A DNA stretch of 64,000 nt from Streptomyces sp. SKN60. GTDB taxonomy: Bacteria > Actinomycetota > Actinomycetes > Streptomycetales > Streptomycetaceae. The position numbers and the translations under genes were made by a program. Of this stretch, positions 35,082 through 43,665 are shown piece after piece. Positions within the stretch are counted from its first letter, which is position 1, and every line of letters begins with the position of its first letter. A model generated the notes under the pieces. It saw only the letters and a program-made list of their open reading frames with translations, searched no databases and was not told the DNA's origin. The stretch spans positions 124,001-188,000 of the forward strand of contig NZ_JAHTMW010000012.1 in NCBI RefSeq assembly GCF_026236535.1, given 5' to 3'.

Positions 35082-35660
35082 TTACAGGACCGGGAAGATG
35101 CTCGGCATCAGGTCCTGGAAGGTCCGGCCGTTGGCCGGGTTGCCCAGGGCGGTCATCTGCCAGCCGGAGCCGGCCCGGTGCACCTTGGCCATGATCTGGG
35201 CGGTGTACTGGCCACCGCCGTTGAGCGTGTAGCGGGCGAGCTCCTGGCCGTTGGTCTCGTCCACGAGGCGGCAGAACGCGTTCTGCACCTCCTGGAAGGT
35301 CTGGCCGGTGAAGGAGTTCACCGTGAACACGATCTGGTCGATGTGGACGGGGACCCGCTGGAGGTCCACCAGGATCGCCTCGTCGTCGCCGCCCTGGCCC
35401 ACGCCGCCGACCAGGTTGTCGCCGGTGTGGCGGACCGAGCCGTCGTCGCTCACCAGGTGGCGGAAGAAGACCACGTCGACCGGCTGCTTGTCGGCGAAGA
35501 GGACCGCGGAGGCGTCGAGGTCGATCTCGCGGGTGCGCGAGCCGAACAGGCCGCGGCGGGGTGCCGCCTGCCAGCCGAGCCCCATCCGTACGGACGTCAG
35601 GCTGCCGCCGTCCTTCTTCTCCAGGCTGATGGCCTGCCCCTTGGTCATGTTGACCGTCAC
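35082..35660 (-). CDS. TerD-family stress-response protein
   Basis: A 192-residue single-domain TerD protein. Family marks: KGQAISLEKKDGG, VRMGLGWQA, DLDASAVLFA, VFFRHLVSDDGSVRHTGDNLVG, and the Ca2+-binding acidic loops such as GQGGDDEAILVDLQRVP and FTVNSFTGQTF, ending in the conserved GSGWQMTALGNPANGRTFQDLM. TerD domains bind calcium and belong to the tellurium-resistance/ChID system. The GTG start (VTVNMTKG) is preferred over ATG 35648 because related proteins share the MTVNMTKG opening, as I recall. Followed in the same direction by the TerD-FtsK-like gene. Function beyond stress response is not visible. Confidence 0.88.
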   Translation of the reverse strand: MTVNMTKGQAISLEKKDGGSLTSVRMGLGWQAAPRRGLFGSRTREIDLDASAVLFADKQPVDVVFFRHLVSDDGSVRHTGDNLVGGVGQGGDDEAILVDLQRVPVHIDQIVFTVNSFTGQTFQEVQNAFCRLVDETNGQELARYTLNGGGQYTAQIMAKVHRAGSGWQMTALGNPANGRTFQDLMPSIFPVL

Positions 35661-35724
35661 GCGCTGCCCCTCTCATCGGTGTGAGCAGCACCCTACGCAG
35701 GGGCACTGACACCGTGCCCGGAGA

Positions 35725-35761
35725 GGCCCGGTTTTGTGTCGGTCTTGCAACACACCGGGCC
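35725..35761 (-). terminator. Terminator of uvrB
   Basis: GGCCCGG (35725-35731) pairs with CCGGGCC (35755-35761), with an inner TGTG/CACA pairing and a three-T bulge. It lies about 55 bp after the uvrB stop on the minus strand, before the TerD gene. Confidence 0.65.
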
Positions 35762-35814
35762 GTGGCGGCGGGGCCGTCCTCCGGATCCGTCCTCAGGGCA
35801 GTGGGGGGCGGCGG

Positions 35815-37968
35815 TCAGGCGAGTCCGGCCTCCTTCATCTGGCGCAGCTCCTTCTTGAGTTCGGACACCTCGTCGCGGAGCCGGGCGGCGACCTCGAACT
35901 GCAGCTCGGCGGCGGCGGCCCGCATCCGGTCGGTCATCTCCTCGATGATTCCGGCGAGTTCGGCCGCCGGCCGGTCGCCGAGCTCCAGGGTCGCGCCGGA
36001 CTTCGCGGCCTTGCCCGCCTTGCCCGACGTGGCCTTGGGCGCGTGGGCGGCGAGCGACGGGACGGGGGACTTGGCGCCCTTGCCGTCCTTGCCTCCCTTG
36101 CGGTAGCCGGTGCCGAGCAGCTCCTCGGTGTCGATCTCCTCGCGGGCGATGGTGGCCACGATGTCGTTGATCTTCTTGCGGAGCGGCTGCGGGTCGATCC
36201 CGTTGGCCTTGTTGTAGGCGACTTGCTTCTCGCGGCGCCGGTTGGTCTCGTCGATGGCCTGCGCCATCGCCGGGGTGATGGTGTCGGCGTACATGTGGAC
36301 CTGGCCGGAGACGTTTCGGGCGGCGCGGCCGATGGTCTGGATGAGCGAGGTGCCGGAGCGCAGGAAGCCCTGCTTGTCGGCGTCGAGGATGGCGACGAGG
36401 GACACCTCGGGCAGGTCGAGGCCCTCGCGGAGCAGGTTGATGCCGACGAGCACGTCGTACTCGCCGGAGCGCAGTTCGCGCAGCAGCTCGATGCGGCGCA
36501 GGGTGTCGACGTCGCTGTGCAGATAACGCACCTGGATGCCGAGCTCCAGGAAGTAGTCCGTGAGGTCCTCGGCCATCTTCTTGGTGAGGGTGGTGACGAG
36601 GACCCGCTCGTCGCGCTCGGTGCGCAGCCGGATCTCGTGCACCAGGTCGTCGATCTGGCCCTCGGTGGGCTTGACGACGACCTCGGGGTCGACGAGGCCG
36701 GTGGGGCGGATGATCTGCTCGACGAAGCCGTCGGAGCGGGACAGCTCGTAGGTGCCGGGGGTGGCCGACAGATAGACGGTCTGGCCGATCCGCTCCTGGA
36801 ACTCCTCCCACTTCAGCGGCCGGTTGTCGAGCGCCGAGGGAAGCCGGAAGCCGTGGTCGACGAGGGTGCGCTTGCGGGAGGCGTCGCCCTCGTACATGGC
36901 GCCGATCTGCGGGACCGTGACGTGCGACTCGTCGATGACGAGCAGGAAGTCCTCGGGGAAGTAGTCGAGGAGGGTGTTCGGCGGGGAGCCGGGCTCGCGG
37001 CCGTCGAAGTGCATCGAGTAGTTCTCGATGCCGGAGCAGGAGCCGATCTGGCGCATCATCTCGATGTCGTAGGTGGTGCGCATGCGCAGCCGCTGCGCCT
37101 CCAGGAGCTTGCCCTGCTTCTCCAGCTCCTTGAGGCGCTGCTCCAGCTCGGTCTCGATGTCGTTGACCGCGCGCTCCATGCGCTCGGGGCCCGCGACGTA
37201 GTGGCTGGCGGGGAAGACGTACAGCTGCTCGTCGTCGCTGATGACCTCGCCGGTGAGCGGGTGCAGGGTCGACAGGGCCTCGATCTCGTCGCCGAACATC
37301 TCGATGCGGACGGCGAGCTCCTCGTACACCGGGAAGATCTCGATGGTGTCGCCGCGCACCCGGAAGGTGCCGCGGGCGAAGGCCATGTCGTTGCGGTTGT
37401 ACTGGATGTCGACGAAGCGGCGCAGGAGCTGGTCGCGGTCGATCTCGTCGCCCACCTTGAGGGAGACCATCCGGTCCACGTACTCCTGCGGGGTGCCGAG
37501 GCCGTAGATGCAGGAGACGGAGGCGACCACGACGACGTCGCGCCGGGTGAGCAGCGAGTTGGTGGCGGAGTGGCGCAGCCGCTCGACCTCCTCGTTGATC
37601 GAGGAGTCCTTCTCGATGTAGGTGTCGGACTGCGGGACGTACGCCTCGGGCTGGTAGTAGTCGTAGTACGAGACGAAGTACTCCACCGCGTTGTTCGGCA
37701 GGAGCTCGCGGAACTCGTTCGCCAGCTGGGCGGCCAGCGTCTTGTTCGGCGCCATCACCAGGGTGGGGCGCTGAAGCTTCTCGATCATCCAGGCGGTGGT
37801 AGCCGACTTGCCGGTGCCGGTGGCGCCGAGCAGCACGACGTCCTTCTCGCCGGCGCGGATGCGCCGGTCGAGGTCGGCGATGGCCGCAGGCTGGTCGCCG
37901 CTGGGCTGGTAGGGGCTGACGACCTCGAAGGGCGCCACCGTACGTTCGATCTTGGAAACGGGCCGCAT
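35815..37968 (-). CDS. uvrB: Excinuclease ABC subunit B
   Basis: A 717-residue DNA helicase-like protein that receives lesions from UvrA and recruits UvrC. The P-loop GATGTGKS (near 48-55), the beta-hairpin segment YYQPEAYVPQSDTYIEKDSSINEE (near 98-121), the helicase motif DESH in LLVIDESHVTVPQ (near 345), SATPGTYE, and the C-terminal helicase block IGRAARNVSG are complete. A UVR motif (ELQFEVAARLRDEVSELKKEL) ends the protein, and a Lys/Gly-rich insert precedes it (GGKDGKGAKSPVP). Start ATG 37968 has a TACGGT hexamer ending 6 bases before it and no ribosome-binding site, a leaderless pattern. Monocistronic, with its own terminator. Confidence 0.97.
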   Translation of the reverse strand: MRPVSKIERTVAPFEVVSPYQPSGDQPAAIADLDRRIRAGEKDVVLLGATGTGKSATTAWMIEKLQRPTLVMAPNKTLAAQLANEFRELLPNNAVEYFVSYYDYYQPEAYVPQSDTYIEKDSSINEEVERLRHSATNSLLTRRDVVVVASVSCIYGLGTPQEYVDRMVSLKVGDEIDRDQLLRRFVDIQYNRNDMAFARGTFRVRGDTIEIFPVYEELAVRIEMFGDEIEALSTLHPLTGEVISDDEQLYVFPASHYVAGPERMERAVNDIETELEQRLKELEKQGKLLEAQRLRMRTTYDIEMMRQIGSCSGIENYSMHFDGREPGSPPNTLLDYFPEDFLLVIDESHVTVPQIGAMYEGDASRKRTLVDHGFRLPSALDNRPLKWEEFQERIGQTVYLSATPGTYELSRSDGFVEQIIRPTGLVDPEVVVKPTEGQIDDLVHEIRLRTERDERVLVTTLTKKMAEDLTDYFLELGIQVRYLHSDVDTLRRIELLRELRSGEYDVLVGINLLREGLDLPEVSLVAILDADKQGFLRSGTSLIQTIGRAARNVSGQVHMYADTITPAMAQAIDETNRRREKQVAYNKANGIDPQPLRKKINDIVATIAREEIDTEELLGTGYRKGGKDGKGAKSPVPSLAAHAPKATSGKAGKAAKSGATLELGDRPAAELAGIIEEMTDRMRAAAAELQFEVAARLRDEVSELKKELRQMKEAGLA

Positions 37969-38051
37969 GTGACCACCGTACGACCCGGCACTGACAGCCG
38001 GGGTGCGATCGCCCCGTCGGCGGTCCCGTCGCCTGCTCCGCGCCCCGTCCC

Positions 38052-38960
38052 CTACCAGTCCTGGGAGCGGTACGTGCCGCGGTGTGCGGCGCGGCGGCCG
38101 GAGCGCGCGGCGGGGCGGGCGGCGGACCAGTTGGCGGGCTCGCCGTAGGCCGCGGCGCGGCGCGGGGCGGGGACTCCGGGGAGGTGGTTGGGGTAGCCGC
38201 CGCGGCCGCCGGGGCGCTGCCAGTCGGGCTCGCCCATGACGAGCAGCGGGTCGAACATCACGACGACGGCGGCGAGCAGCAGGAAGACGCCGGGGCCGAT
38301 CAGCATGGGCAGCAGGAGCGAGGTGGCGCTGTCGCCGCTGCCGGCGGCGGCGGTGCCGTGCAGCCGCACGTCGACGGCGGCCATGGCGGTGTAGTGCATG
38401 CCGCTGACCGCGAGTCCCATGACGACGCTGGCGCCGAGACTGGCGAGGAAGCCGTGCACGGAGACGGCGGCCCACAGGGCGGCGGTGGCGGCCACGACGG
38501 CGATGACCACCGAGAGGGCGACGGTGAGGGTGTCGTACCGGACCTCTCCGTGCAGTCGCATCCCGGCCATGCCCAGGTAGTGCATGGTGGCGACGCCGAG
38601 GCCGGTGATGGTGCCGCCGGTGACCAGGGTCAGCGGGGTGGCGCCGCGGTAGCCGACGATGAAGATGCCGATGCCGACCATGAGGATGGCGACGCCGAGG
38701 CTGGCGAAGGTGATGGGCCGGTCGTAGCTGATCGGGGCCTGCCGGACGGAGAAGCCCATCATGGCGATGAAGTGCATGGTCCAGATGCCGGTGCCGATGG
38801 ACGTGGCGCCGAGCGCGAGCCAGCCGGCCTTGAAGGTGTCCCGGTGGCGCAGCGACCTGGTGGTGCAGCGCAGGCCCAGGGCGCCGCCGAGGCAGGCCAT
38901 GAGGAAGGCCGCCACCGGCGTGACCAGTCCGTAGCTGAATCCGTCGACCGTGCCCTGCAT
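38052..38960 (-). CDS. MHYT-domain membrane sensor protein
   Basis: A 302-residue membrane protein with seven hydrophobic helices and three MHYT repeats: WTMHFIAMMGF (near 61), ATMHYLGMAGM (near 124) and SGMHYTAMAAV (near 187). The Met and His residues near the outer membrane face are thought to bind copper and sense a diatomic gas such as O2, CO or NO. Unlike the well-known MHYT-GGDEF-EAL proteins, it has no output domain: after helix 7 there is only a basic, Pro/Arg/Gly-rich tail (DWQRPGGRGGYPNHLPGVP...). Any signal would have to go through a partner or the tail. ATG with GGAGGACGG nearby. Divergent from ogt. Confidence 0.88.
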   Translation of the reverse strand: MQGTVDGFSYGLVTPVAAFLMACLGGALGLRCTTRSLRHRDTFKAGWLALGATSIGTGIWTMHFIAMMGFSVRQAPISYDRPITFASLGVAILMVGIGIFIVGYRGATPLTLVTGGTITGLGVATMHYLGMAGMRLHGEVRYDTLTVALSVVIAVVAATAALWAAVSVHGFLASLGASVVMGLAVSGMHYTAMAAVDVRLHGTAAAGSGDSATSLLLPMLIGPGVFLLLAAVVVMFDPLLVMGEPDWQRPGGRGGYPNHLPGVPAPRRAAAYGEPANWSAARPAARSGRRAAHRGTYRSQDW

Positions 38961-39121
38961 CAGCGTCCGTCCTCCACCCCGAGTGCCACGTTCGTTCGTC
39001 CGAAAACAGTCGGTACCGCTGAGTAGTGCTATCGGATTATGGCGTCCGCCGAGGCCGTCCGGCCATGGGGTCCGGGAAAAGTCCGGACCGGTTGTCGGTG
39101 GCGGGTCGTACGGTGGGCGGC

Positions 39122-39691
39122 ATGGAGCAGGAGATGCCGGGGACGCCGGCCGGGCCGGAGCGGGGACGGGTGGAGTGGGCGGTGGTGCCCAGCGCCATCG
39201 GGCCCCTGCTGCTCGCCGCGACGGAGCGGGGACTCGTGAGCGTGGTCTTCCACGCCGACCCGCGGGTGCGCGAGCGGGCCCTCGACCGGCTCGCCGGCGC
39301 GCTGGGCGCGGACCTCGTGGAGCTCCCCTCCGGCCGCCTCGCCGAGCCGATACGGCAGCTCGCGGCCTACTTCGCCGGGAGTCTCCGGAGCTTCGACGTC
39401 AAGCTCGACTGGTCCCTGGTGACCGGATTCAACCGTCAGGTGCTGCGCGAACTGGCCACCACCGTCCCCTTCGGGACGGTGGTGGGATACGGCGACCTGG
39501 CCCGCCGGGTGGGCCGGCCGGCGGCCGCCCAGGCGGTCGGCGCGGCGATGGGCGCCAATCCGCTGCCGGTGGTCGTGCCGTGCCACCGGGTGGTGGAGAG
39601 CGACGGCGGCATCGGCGGCTTCGGCGGCGGCCTGGAGACCAAGCGGCAGCTGCTCGCGCTGGAGGGGGTGCTGCCGGAGCCGCTGTTCTGA
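39122..39691 (+). CDS. ogt: Methylated-DNA--[protein]-cysteine S-methyltransferase
   Basis: A 189-residue suicide DNA-repair protein that removes O6-alkyl groups from guanine. The acceptor Cys (near 154) is in the invariant VVPCHRVV motif; FGTVVGYGDLARRVGRPAAAQAVGAAMGANP before it is the DNA-binding helix-turn-helix with the Arg finger, and IGGFGGGLETKRQLLALEG closes the active site. A TACGGT hexamer ends 7 bases before the ATG and no ribosome-binding site is seen (leaderless). It stands alone, divergent from the MHYT gene. No Ada regulatory domain is present. Confidence 0.93.
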   Translation: MEQEMPGTPAGPERGRVEWAVVPSAIGPLLLAATERGLVSVVFHADPRVRERALDRLAGALGADLVELPSGRLAEPIRQLAAYFAGSLRSFDVKLDWSLVTGFNRQVLRELATTVPFGTVVGYGDLARRVGRPAAAQAVGAAMGANPLPVVVPCHRVVESDGGIGGFGGGLETKRQLLALEGVLPEPLF

Positions 39692-39918
39692 GGGGCGGTT
39701 CGCGGCGGTGCGGTGGTGGTGGTTGGGGGCGGGTCCGGGGGGCCGGGGCCGACGCGGCACGGACAGGCGTACGACCCGGACCGGGGGTGCGGCGCGCGTG
39801 GGATGGGGGACGCCGTCACGCGCCCGGCAGGTGCCGGGTCCGGCCCGGCGCCCATGGGTGCTGCGGTGGGCGGCACCTGGGCGTTCCCAGGCCGCGGGGT
39901 GGCTGGCACACTGCGTAA

Positions 39919-41214
39919 GTGACCACAGCCCCAGACGCCCCTGACGCCGCCCTGCTGGCCGGGGGGATATCGAAGTCCGTCTCTCCCGAGCGGCTGCCCG
40001 CGCTGCGGCGCCGGATACAGGCCGTGCTGATCGCCACGCAGATCCTGGGCGGGCTCGGCATCGCCATCGGGGTGGCGCTCGCCGCGGTCCTGGCCAAGGA
40101 GGTCAGCGGTACGGAGGCGCTGTCGGGGCTCGCGTCGACGGCGACGGTCGCCGGGCCCGCCCTGCTCGCGATGCCGCTGGCCTCGCTGATGGCCCGGCGC
40201 GGGCGGCGGGCGGGACTGGTTCTGGCCTATCTGGTCGGCGCCCTCGGATCGGCGGTCGCCGTGCTCGGCGCCACCGCCGGGAGCTTCCCGCTGCTCCTGG
40301 CCGGCCTGGTCGGCTTCGGCGCGGGCTCCTCGGCCAATCTGGCCGCCCGGTTCGCCGCCGCGGACCTGGCCGAGCCGGACCGGCGGGCCCGGGCCATCTC
40401 CACCGTGGTGTGGGCCACCACCATCGGCGCCGTCCTCGGCCCCAACATCGCCGCCCCGGCCGGCGAGAGCGTCTCCGGCCTCGGCATCCCGGCCGCCGCC
40501 GGGCCCTTCGTGTGGGCGTCCGGCGTGTTCGTGGTCGCCGCCGCCATGGTGGCGGCGCTGCTCCGGCCCGACCCCCTGCTCACCGCGCGGGCACTGGCCG
40601 GCCCCGAGGAGGCCGCGGCCGCCGACGGGCGCTCCCTGAAGGCCGGACTGCGCGCGGTGCGGGCCTCGTCGCGGGCCCGGCTGGCTCTGGTGACGGTCGC
40701 CGGTTCGCACACCGCCATGGTGTCGATCATGTCGATGACCCCGGTCGCGCTGAGCCACCACGGTGCCGGGATCCGGCTGATCGGACTGGTGATCAGCGGC
40801 CACATCGCCGGCATGTACGCCTTCTCGCCGGTCATGGGCTGGCTGTCCGACCGGCTCGGTCGGCTCGCCGTGATCGGCCTCGCCGTGGCGCTGCTCGCCA
40901 CCGCCGCACTGCTCGCGGGCACCGCCGGACCCAGCCACGGACAGACCGCGCTCGGCCTGTTCGTCCTCGGTCTCGGCTGGTCGGCCGGCCTGGTCTCCGG
41001 CTCGGCGCTGCTCACGGACTCCGTGCCGCAGGCCGCCCGCGCCGCCGTCCAGGGCCTCTCCGACTTCATCATGAACACCTCAGCCGGCCTCGGCGGCCTC
41101 GCCGCCGGCCTGATCGTCTCCCAGGCGGGCTACGGCTGGCTCAACCTCGTCGGCGCCTGCCTGCTGCTCCCGATGACCGTCCTCGCGGCGCGCGGCGCAC
41201 TCCGCCGCGCCTGA
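39919..41214 (+). CDS. Major facilitator superfamily transporter
   Basis: A 431-residue protein with twelve hydrophobic helices. The MFS loop motif appears as ASLMARRGRRAGLVLAYLVGA between helices 2 and 3 and again as GWLSDRLGRLAVIGLAVALL in the second half. The helix-5 region (WATTIGAVLGPNIAAPAGESV) resembles proton-driven exporters, so a drug or metabolite efflux role is likely but unproven. Leaderless start: CACACT ends 6 bases before the GTG. A 26-bp perfect palindrome follows the stop, a strong terminator. Confidence 0.85.
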   Translation: MTTAPDAPDAALLAGGISKSVSPERLPALRRRIQAVLIATQILGGLGIAIGVALAAVLAKEVSGTEALSGLASTATVAGPALLAMPLASLMARRGRRAGLVLAYLVGALGSAVAVLGATAGSFPLLLAGLVGFGAGSSANLAARFAAADLAEPDRRARAISTVVWATTIGAVLGPNIAAPAGESVSGLGIPAAAGPFVWASGVFVVAAAMVAALLRPDPLLTARALAGPEEAAAADGRSLKAGLRAVRASSRARLALVTVAGSHTAMVSIMSMTPVALSHHGAGIRLIGLVISGHIAGMYAFSPVMGWLSDRLGRLAVIGLAVALLATAALLAGTAGPSHGQTALGLFVLGLGWSAGLVSGSALLTDSVPQAARAAVQGLSDFIMNTSAGLGGLAAGLIVSQAGYGWLNLVGACLLLPMTVLAARGALRRA

Positions 41215-41238
41215 TCCGCCGGGCGCGCCCGGCGGATC
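41213..41238 (+). terminator. Perfect palindrome terminator of the MFS gene
   Basis: GATCCGCCGGGCG is followed at once by its reverse complement CGCCCGGCGGATC, a 26-bp perfect palindrome that overlaps the stop codon. Confidence 0.75.
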
Positions 41239-41270
41239 GGGGCCGGACAGGCCCGCGGCACCTGGTGCTG

Positions 41271-41298
41271 GAGCCGCCCCAGGCCGCCGGGGCGGCTC
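41271..41298 (-). terminator. Terminator of the beta-propeller-like gene
   Basis: GAGCCGCCCC (41271-41280) pairs with GGGGCGGCTC (41289-41298), perfect 10-bp stem with an 8-base loop, 86 bp past the stop of the leftward gene. It stands tail-to-tail with the palindrome at 41213-41238. Confidence 0.7.
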
Positions 41299-41383
41299 AC
41301 CCCTGGGCCCGCACGGCCCAAGGCCATGCTGTGCCAGGCCCCCTGAGCCCTGCGGGCCCGGCCCCCGGACGTCCCCGGTCCGC

Positions 41384-42355
41384 TCACCGCGGCACCACCG
41401 GAGACGTGGCGCCCGCCGCCACCTCCCGTGGCGCGCCCGTGCCGTCGGCGGGCACGCTCCAGACGGCGCCGTCGTAGGCGTAGGAGAGCGTGTCGGGAGC
41501 GGTCCAGGCGGCCTGGTCGTCGATGGAGTGGGGTTCGGCGAGGGGGTGCGCGCGGCGGGTGGCCAGGTCCAGCACGTACAGCCGCCAGGGCGCTCGCGGG
41601 TCGGTGGAGACCTTCTTCTTGTACGCGACGCGGGTGCCGTCCGGGGAGAGCGAGGGGCACTCGACGTTCTCCTCGATCGCCCGCGCCGACCACTTCGCGA
41701 GGTCGCCCTCGACGAGGTAGGTGCGGCCGCGGGTGCCGACGGTCGCGTAGAAGCGGTTGTCGTCGGCGGCGAAGCTGACGCCCCAGTAGTTGACGTCGGG
41801 CGCGTGGTAGCGGCGCCCGTCGAGGGTGAGCGGGATCTGCTCGATGCTCTTGATCAGGTAGCCGGTGCGCAGATCGAGGATCGAGGTGCGGGTGGAGAAG
41901 GCGGAGGTGTTGTACGAGTCGCCGGTCGCGAACGTGGTCCAGGCGAGCACCTGGCCCGAGGCGGAGACCCTGGCCCGGTTGGGGATGCCGGGCAGGCTCA
42001 TCCGCTTCTGCTCCCGCAGGCGCCGGTCGAGCACCAGGACGTACGAGCGGGCCGGCACCCCCGGGCGGCGCTGGAGGCACAGCGCGGTGGGCCCGGCGGC
42101 GTGGAAGCGGTCGCAGCGCGGCCCGAGGGCCAGTCGGCCGCCGGGCGCGGCCGGGTCCTGCCGGGCCACCCGCCCGGTCGCGGTGTCCCGGAACCAGAGC
42201 GCGCCCGGCGGCGCCCCGTCGAGCCCGAACCCGGCGTCGGCCGCCACGGCGGCGTTGTCGGGGCGGCCGGCGGCGGCCCGCACGGTGTACGCGGTGGCCC
42301 CGCCGGCCAGGATCAGGAAGCCGAGCACGAGGGCCCACAGACGGCGCCGGTTCAT
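41384..42355 (-). CDS. Membrane-anchored TolB/WD40-like beta-propeller protein
   Basis: A 323-residue protein with one N-terminal hydrophobic helix (LWALVLGFLILAGGATAYTV) and an extracytoplasmic domain of propeller-like repeats: GALWFRDTATGRVA, RVSASGQVLAWTTFAT, NRFYATVGTRGRTYLVEG, CPSLSPDGTRVAYKKKV, YVLDLATRRAHPLAEP and TLSYAYDGAVWSVPADG. The SPDGTRVAY pattern is the TolB/WD40-like PD40 blade. No enzymatic motif is seen; ligand or partner binding is likely. The ATG overlaps the stop of the upstream MFS gene (ATGA), so the two are co-translated and may work together, for example in a cargo export or envelope role. Confidence 0.8.
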   Translation of the reverse strand: MNRRRLWALVLGFLILAGGATAYTVRAAAGRPDNAAVAADAGFGLDGAPPGALWFRDTATGRVARQDPAAPGGRLALGPRCDRFHAAGPTALCLQRRPGVPARSYVLVLDRRLREQKRMSLPGIPNRARVSASGQVLAWTTFATGDSYNTSAFSTRTSILDLRTGYLIKSIEQIPLTLDGRRYHAPDVNYWGVSFAADDNRFYATVGTRGRTYLVEGDLAKWSARAIEENVECPSLSPDGTRVAYKKKVSTDPRAPWRLYVLDLATRRAHPLAEPHSIDDQAAWTAPDTLSYAYDGAVWSVPADGTGAPREVAAGATSPVVPR

Positions 42356-43653
42356 GAGGGGTCCCTTCGAGGGGGTCGGGGCAGCAGGCGGCTCGCGCCG
42401 AGCAGCGCGGCGGTGAGCGCGGCGAGCGCCAGGAGCAGCGCGGGCCGCGGGCCCCAGAGGGTCCAGGCGGCGCCGAAGCCGGTGGCCGCGGCCACCTTGG
42501 CGAGCGCCTGCGCGGTCTGGACGAGCGCGAGCCCGCTCGCCCGCCGCTCGGGCGGGAGCAGCGGGCCGGTGAGCGCCATCAGGACGCCGTCGGTGGCCGC
42601 GTAGAAGACCCCGAGGAGCAGCGGAACGGCCACGAGGAGCAGCGCGCCCGGCACCGGGGCCAGGAGCAGGCCGAGGGCGAGGAGCAGGGCCCCGTGCCCG
42701 TACAGGAAGGGGCGTCGGCGGCCGGTCCGGTCGGCGAGGCGGCCGGCCGGCACGGCGAGCAGCAGATACGCGGCGGAGGCGCCGAGCGGCAGGAACGGGA
42801 ACCAGGTCGCGTCGAGTGCGGTGCGCTGCTGGAGCAGGAGGTAGAAGAACGCGTCGCCGACCGTGGCCGCGCCGAGCAGCGCGGCGGCGAGCGCGACCCG
42901 GCGCACGGCGGGCACCCGCAGCAGGGCCGGACCGTCGGGCCGCACCCGCCCCACGGCGGGCACCCGCCCCCGCACCCGCCCCCGCTCCCGCACCGGCCGC
43001 GCGGCGCGCGCGTCGGCCACGGACGCGCGGGGGCCGCCGGGCACGAGGACCACGAGCAGCAGCACCCCGAGCAGCCCGACGCAGAAGCTGACGACGAAGA
43101 CGGCGTCGTACGCGTCGGCCGTGGCCCACAGGATCGCGAACGCGGCGAGCGGGCCGAGCAGCGCGCCGGTGGTGTCCATGGCGCGGTGCACGCCGAAGGC
43201 GCGGCCGAGGGCGTCGGGCGGGCTGTCGAGGGTGATGAGCGCGTCCCGCGGCGCGGTGCGGATGCCCTTGCCGAGCCGGTCGGCGGCGAGCGCGGCGCCG
43301 ATCAGACCGGCCGCGCCGCCCGCGAGGAGCAGGCCGAGCCGGGAGCAGGCGGAGAGCGCGTAGCCGAGGCCGGCGACCCGTTTGTGCCGGCCGCCGCGGT
43401 CGGCGAGGTGCCCGCCGACCATCCGGACGAGGGCGGTGGCGCCGTTGAACAGCCCGTCCAGGAAGCCGAACTGGAGCGGGGTGAGACCGAGGCCGAGCAC
43501 CAGGTAGAGCGGCAGGACCGCGGTGACCATCTCGGACGAGACGTCGGTGACCAGACTGACCGTGCCGAGGGCGAGGACGGTGGCGGAGACGCGCCGCCGC
43601 GCCCCGGTGGGGGCGGGCGGCACGTCCCGGCGACCGGTGGTCGCGAGATACAT
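42352..43653 (-). CDS. Major facilitator superfamily transporter
   Basis: A 433-residue protein with about twelve helices. The opening VSLVTDVSSEMVTAVLPLYLVLGLGLTP and the motif GGHLADRGGRHKRVAGLGYALS fit the DHA-type MFS family related to bacterial multidrug transporters; LGKGIRTAPRDALITLDSPPDALGRAFGVHRAMDTTGALLGPL is characteristic of a group found beside metallophosphoesterases and propeller proteins in Streptomyces. A basic loop (KHKRV, then PRASVADARAARPVRERGRVRGR) marks the central cytoplasmic loop. The substrate is unknown. Coupled by ATGA to the propeller gene downstream; the metallophosphoesterase ends 12 bp upstream. Confidence 0.85.
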   Translation of the reverse strand: MYLATTGRRDVPPAPTGARRRVSATVLALGTVSLVTDVSSEMVTAVLPLYLVLGLGLTPLQFGFLDGLFNGATALVRMVGGHLADRGGRHKRVAGLGYALSACSRLGLLLAGGAAGLIGAALAADRLGKGIRTAPRDALITLDSPPDALGRAFGVHRAMDTTGALLGPLAAFAILWATADAYDAVFVVSFCVGLLGVLLLVVLVPGGPRASVADARAARPVRERGRVRGRVPAVGRVRPDGPALLRVPAVRRVALAAALLGAATVGDAFFYLLLQQRTALDATWFPFLPLGASAAYLLLAVPAGRLADRTGRRRPFLYGHGALLLALGLLLAPVPGALLLVAVPLLLGVFYAATDGVLMALTGPLLPPERRASGLALVQTAQALAKVAAATGFGAAWTLWGPRPALLLALAALTAALLGASRLLPRPPRRDPS

Positions 43654-43665
43654 GGGCGGCGGCGA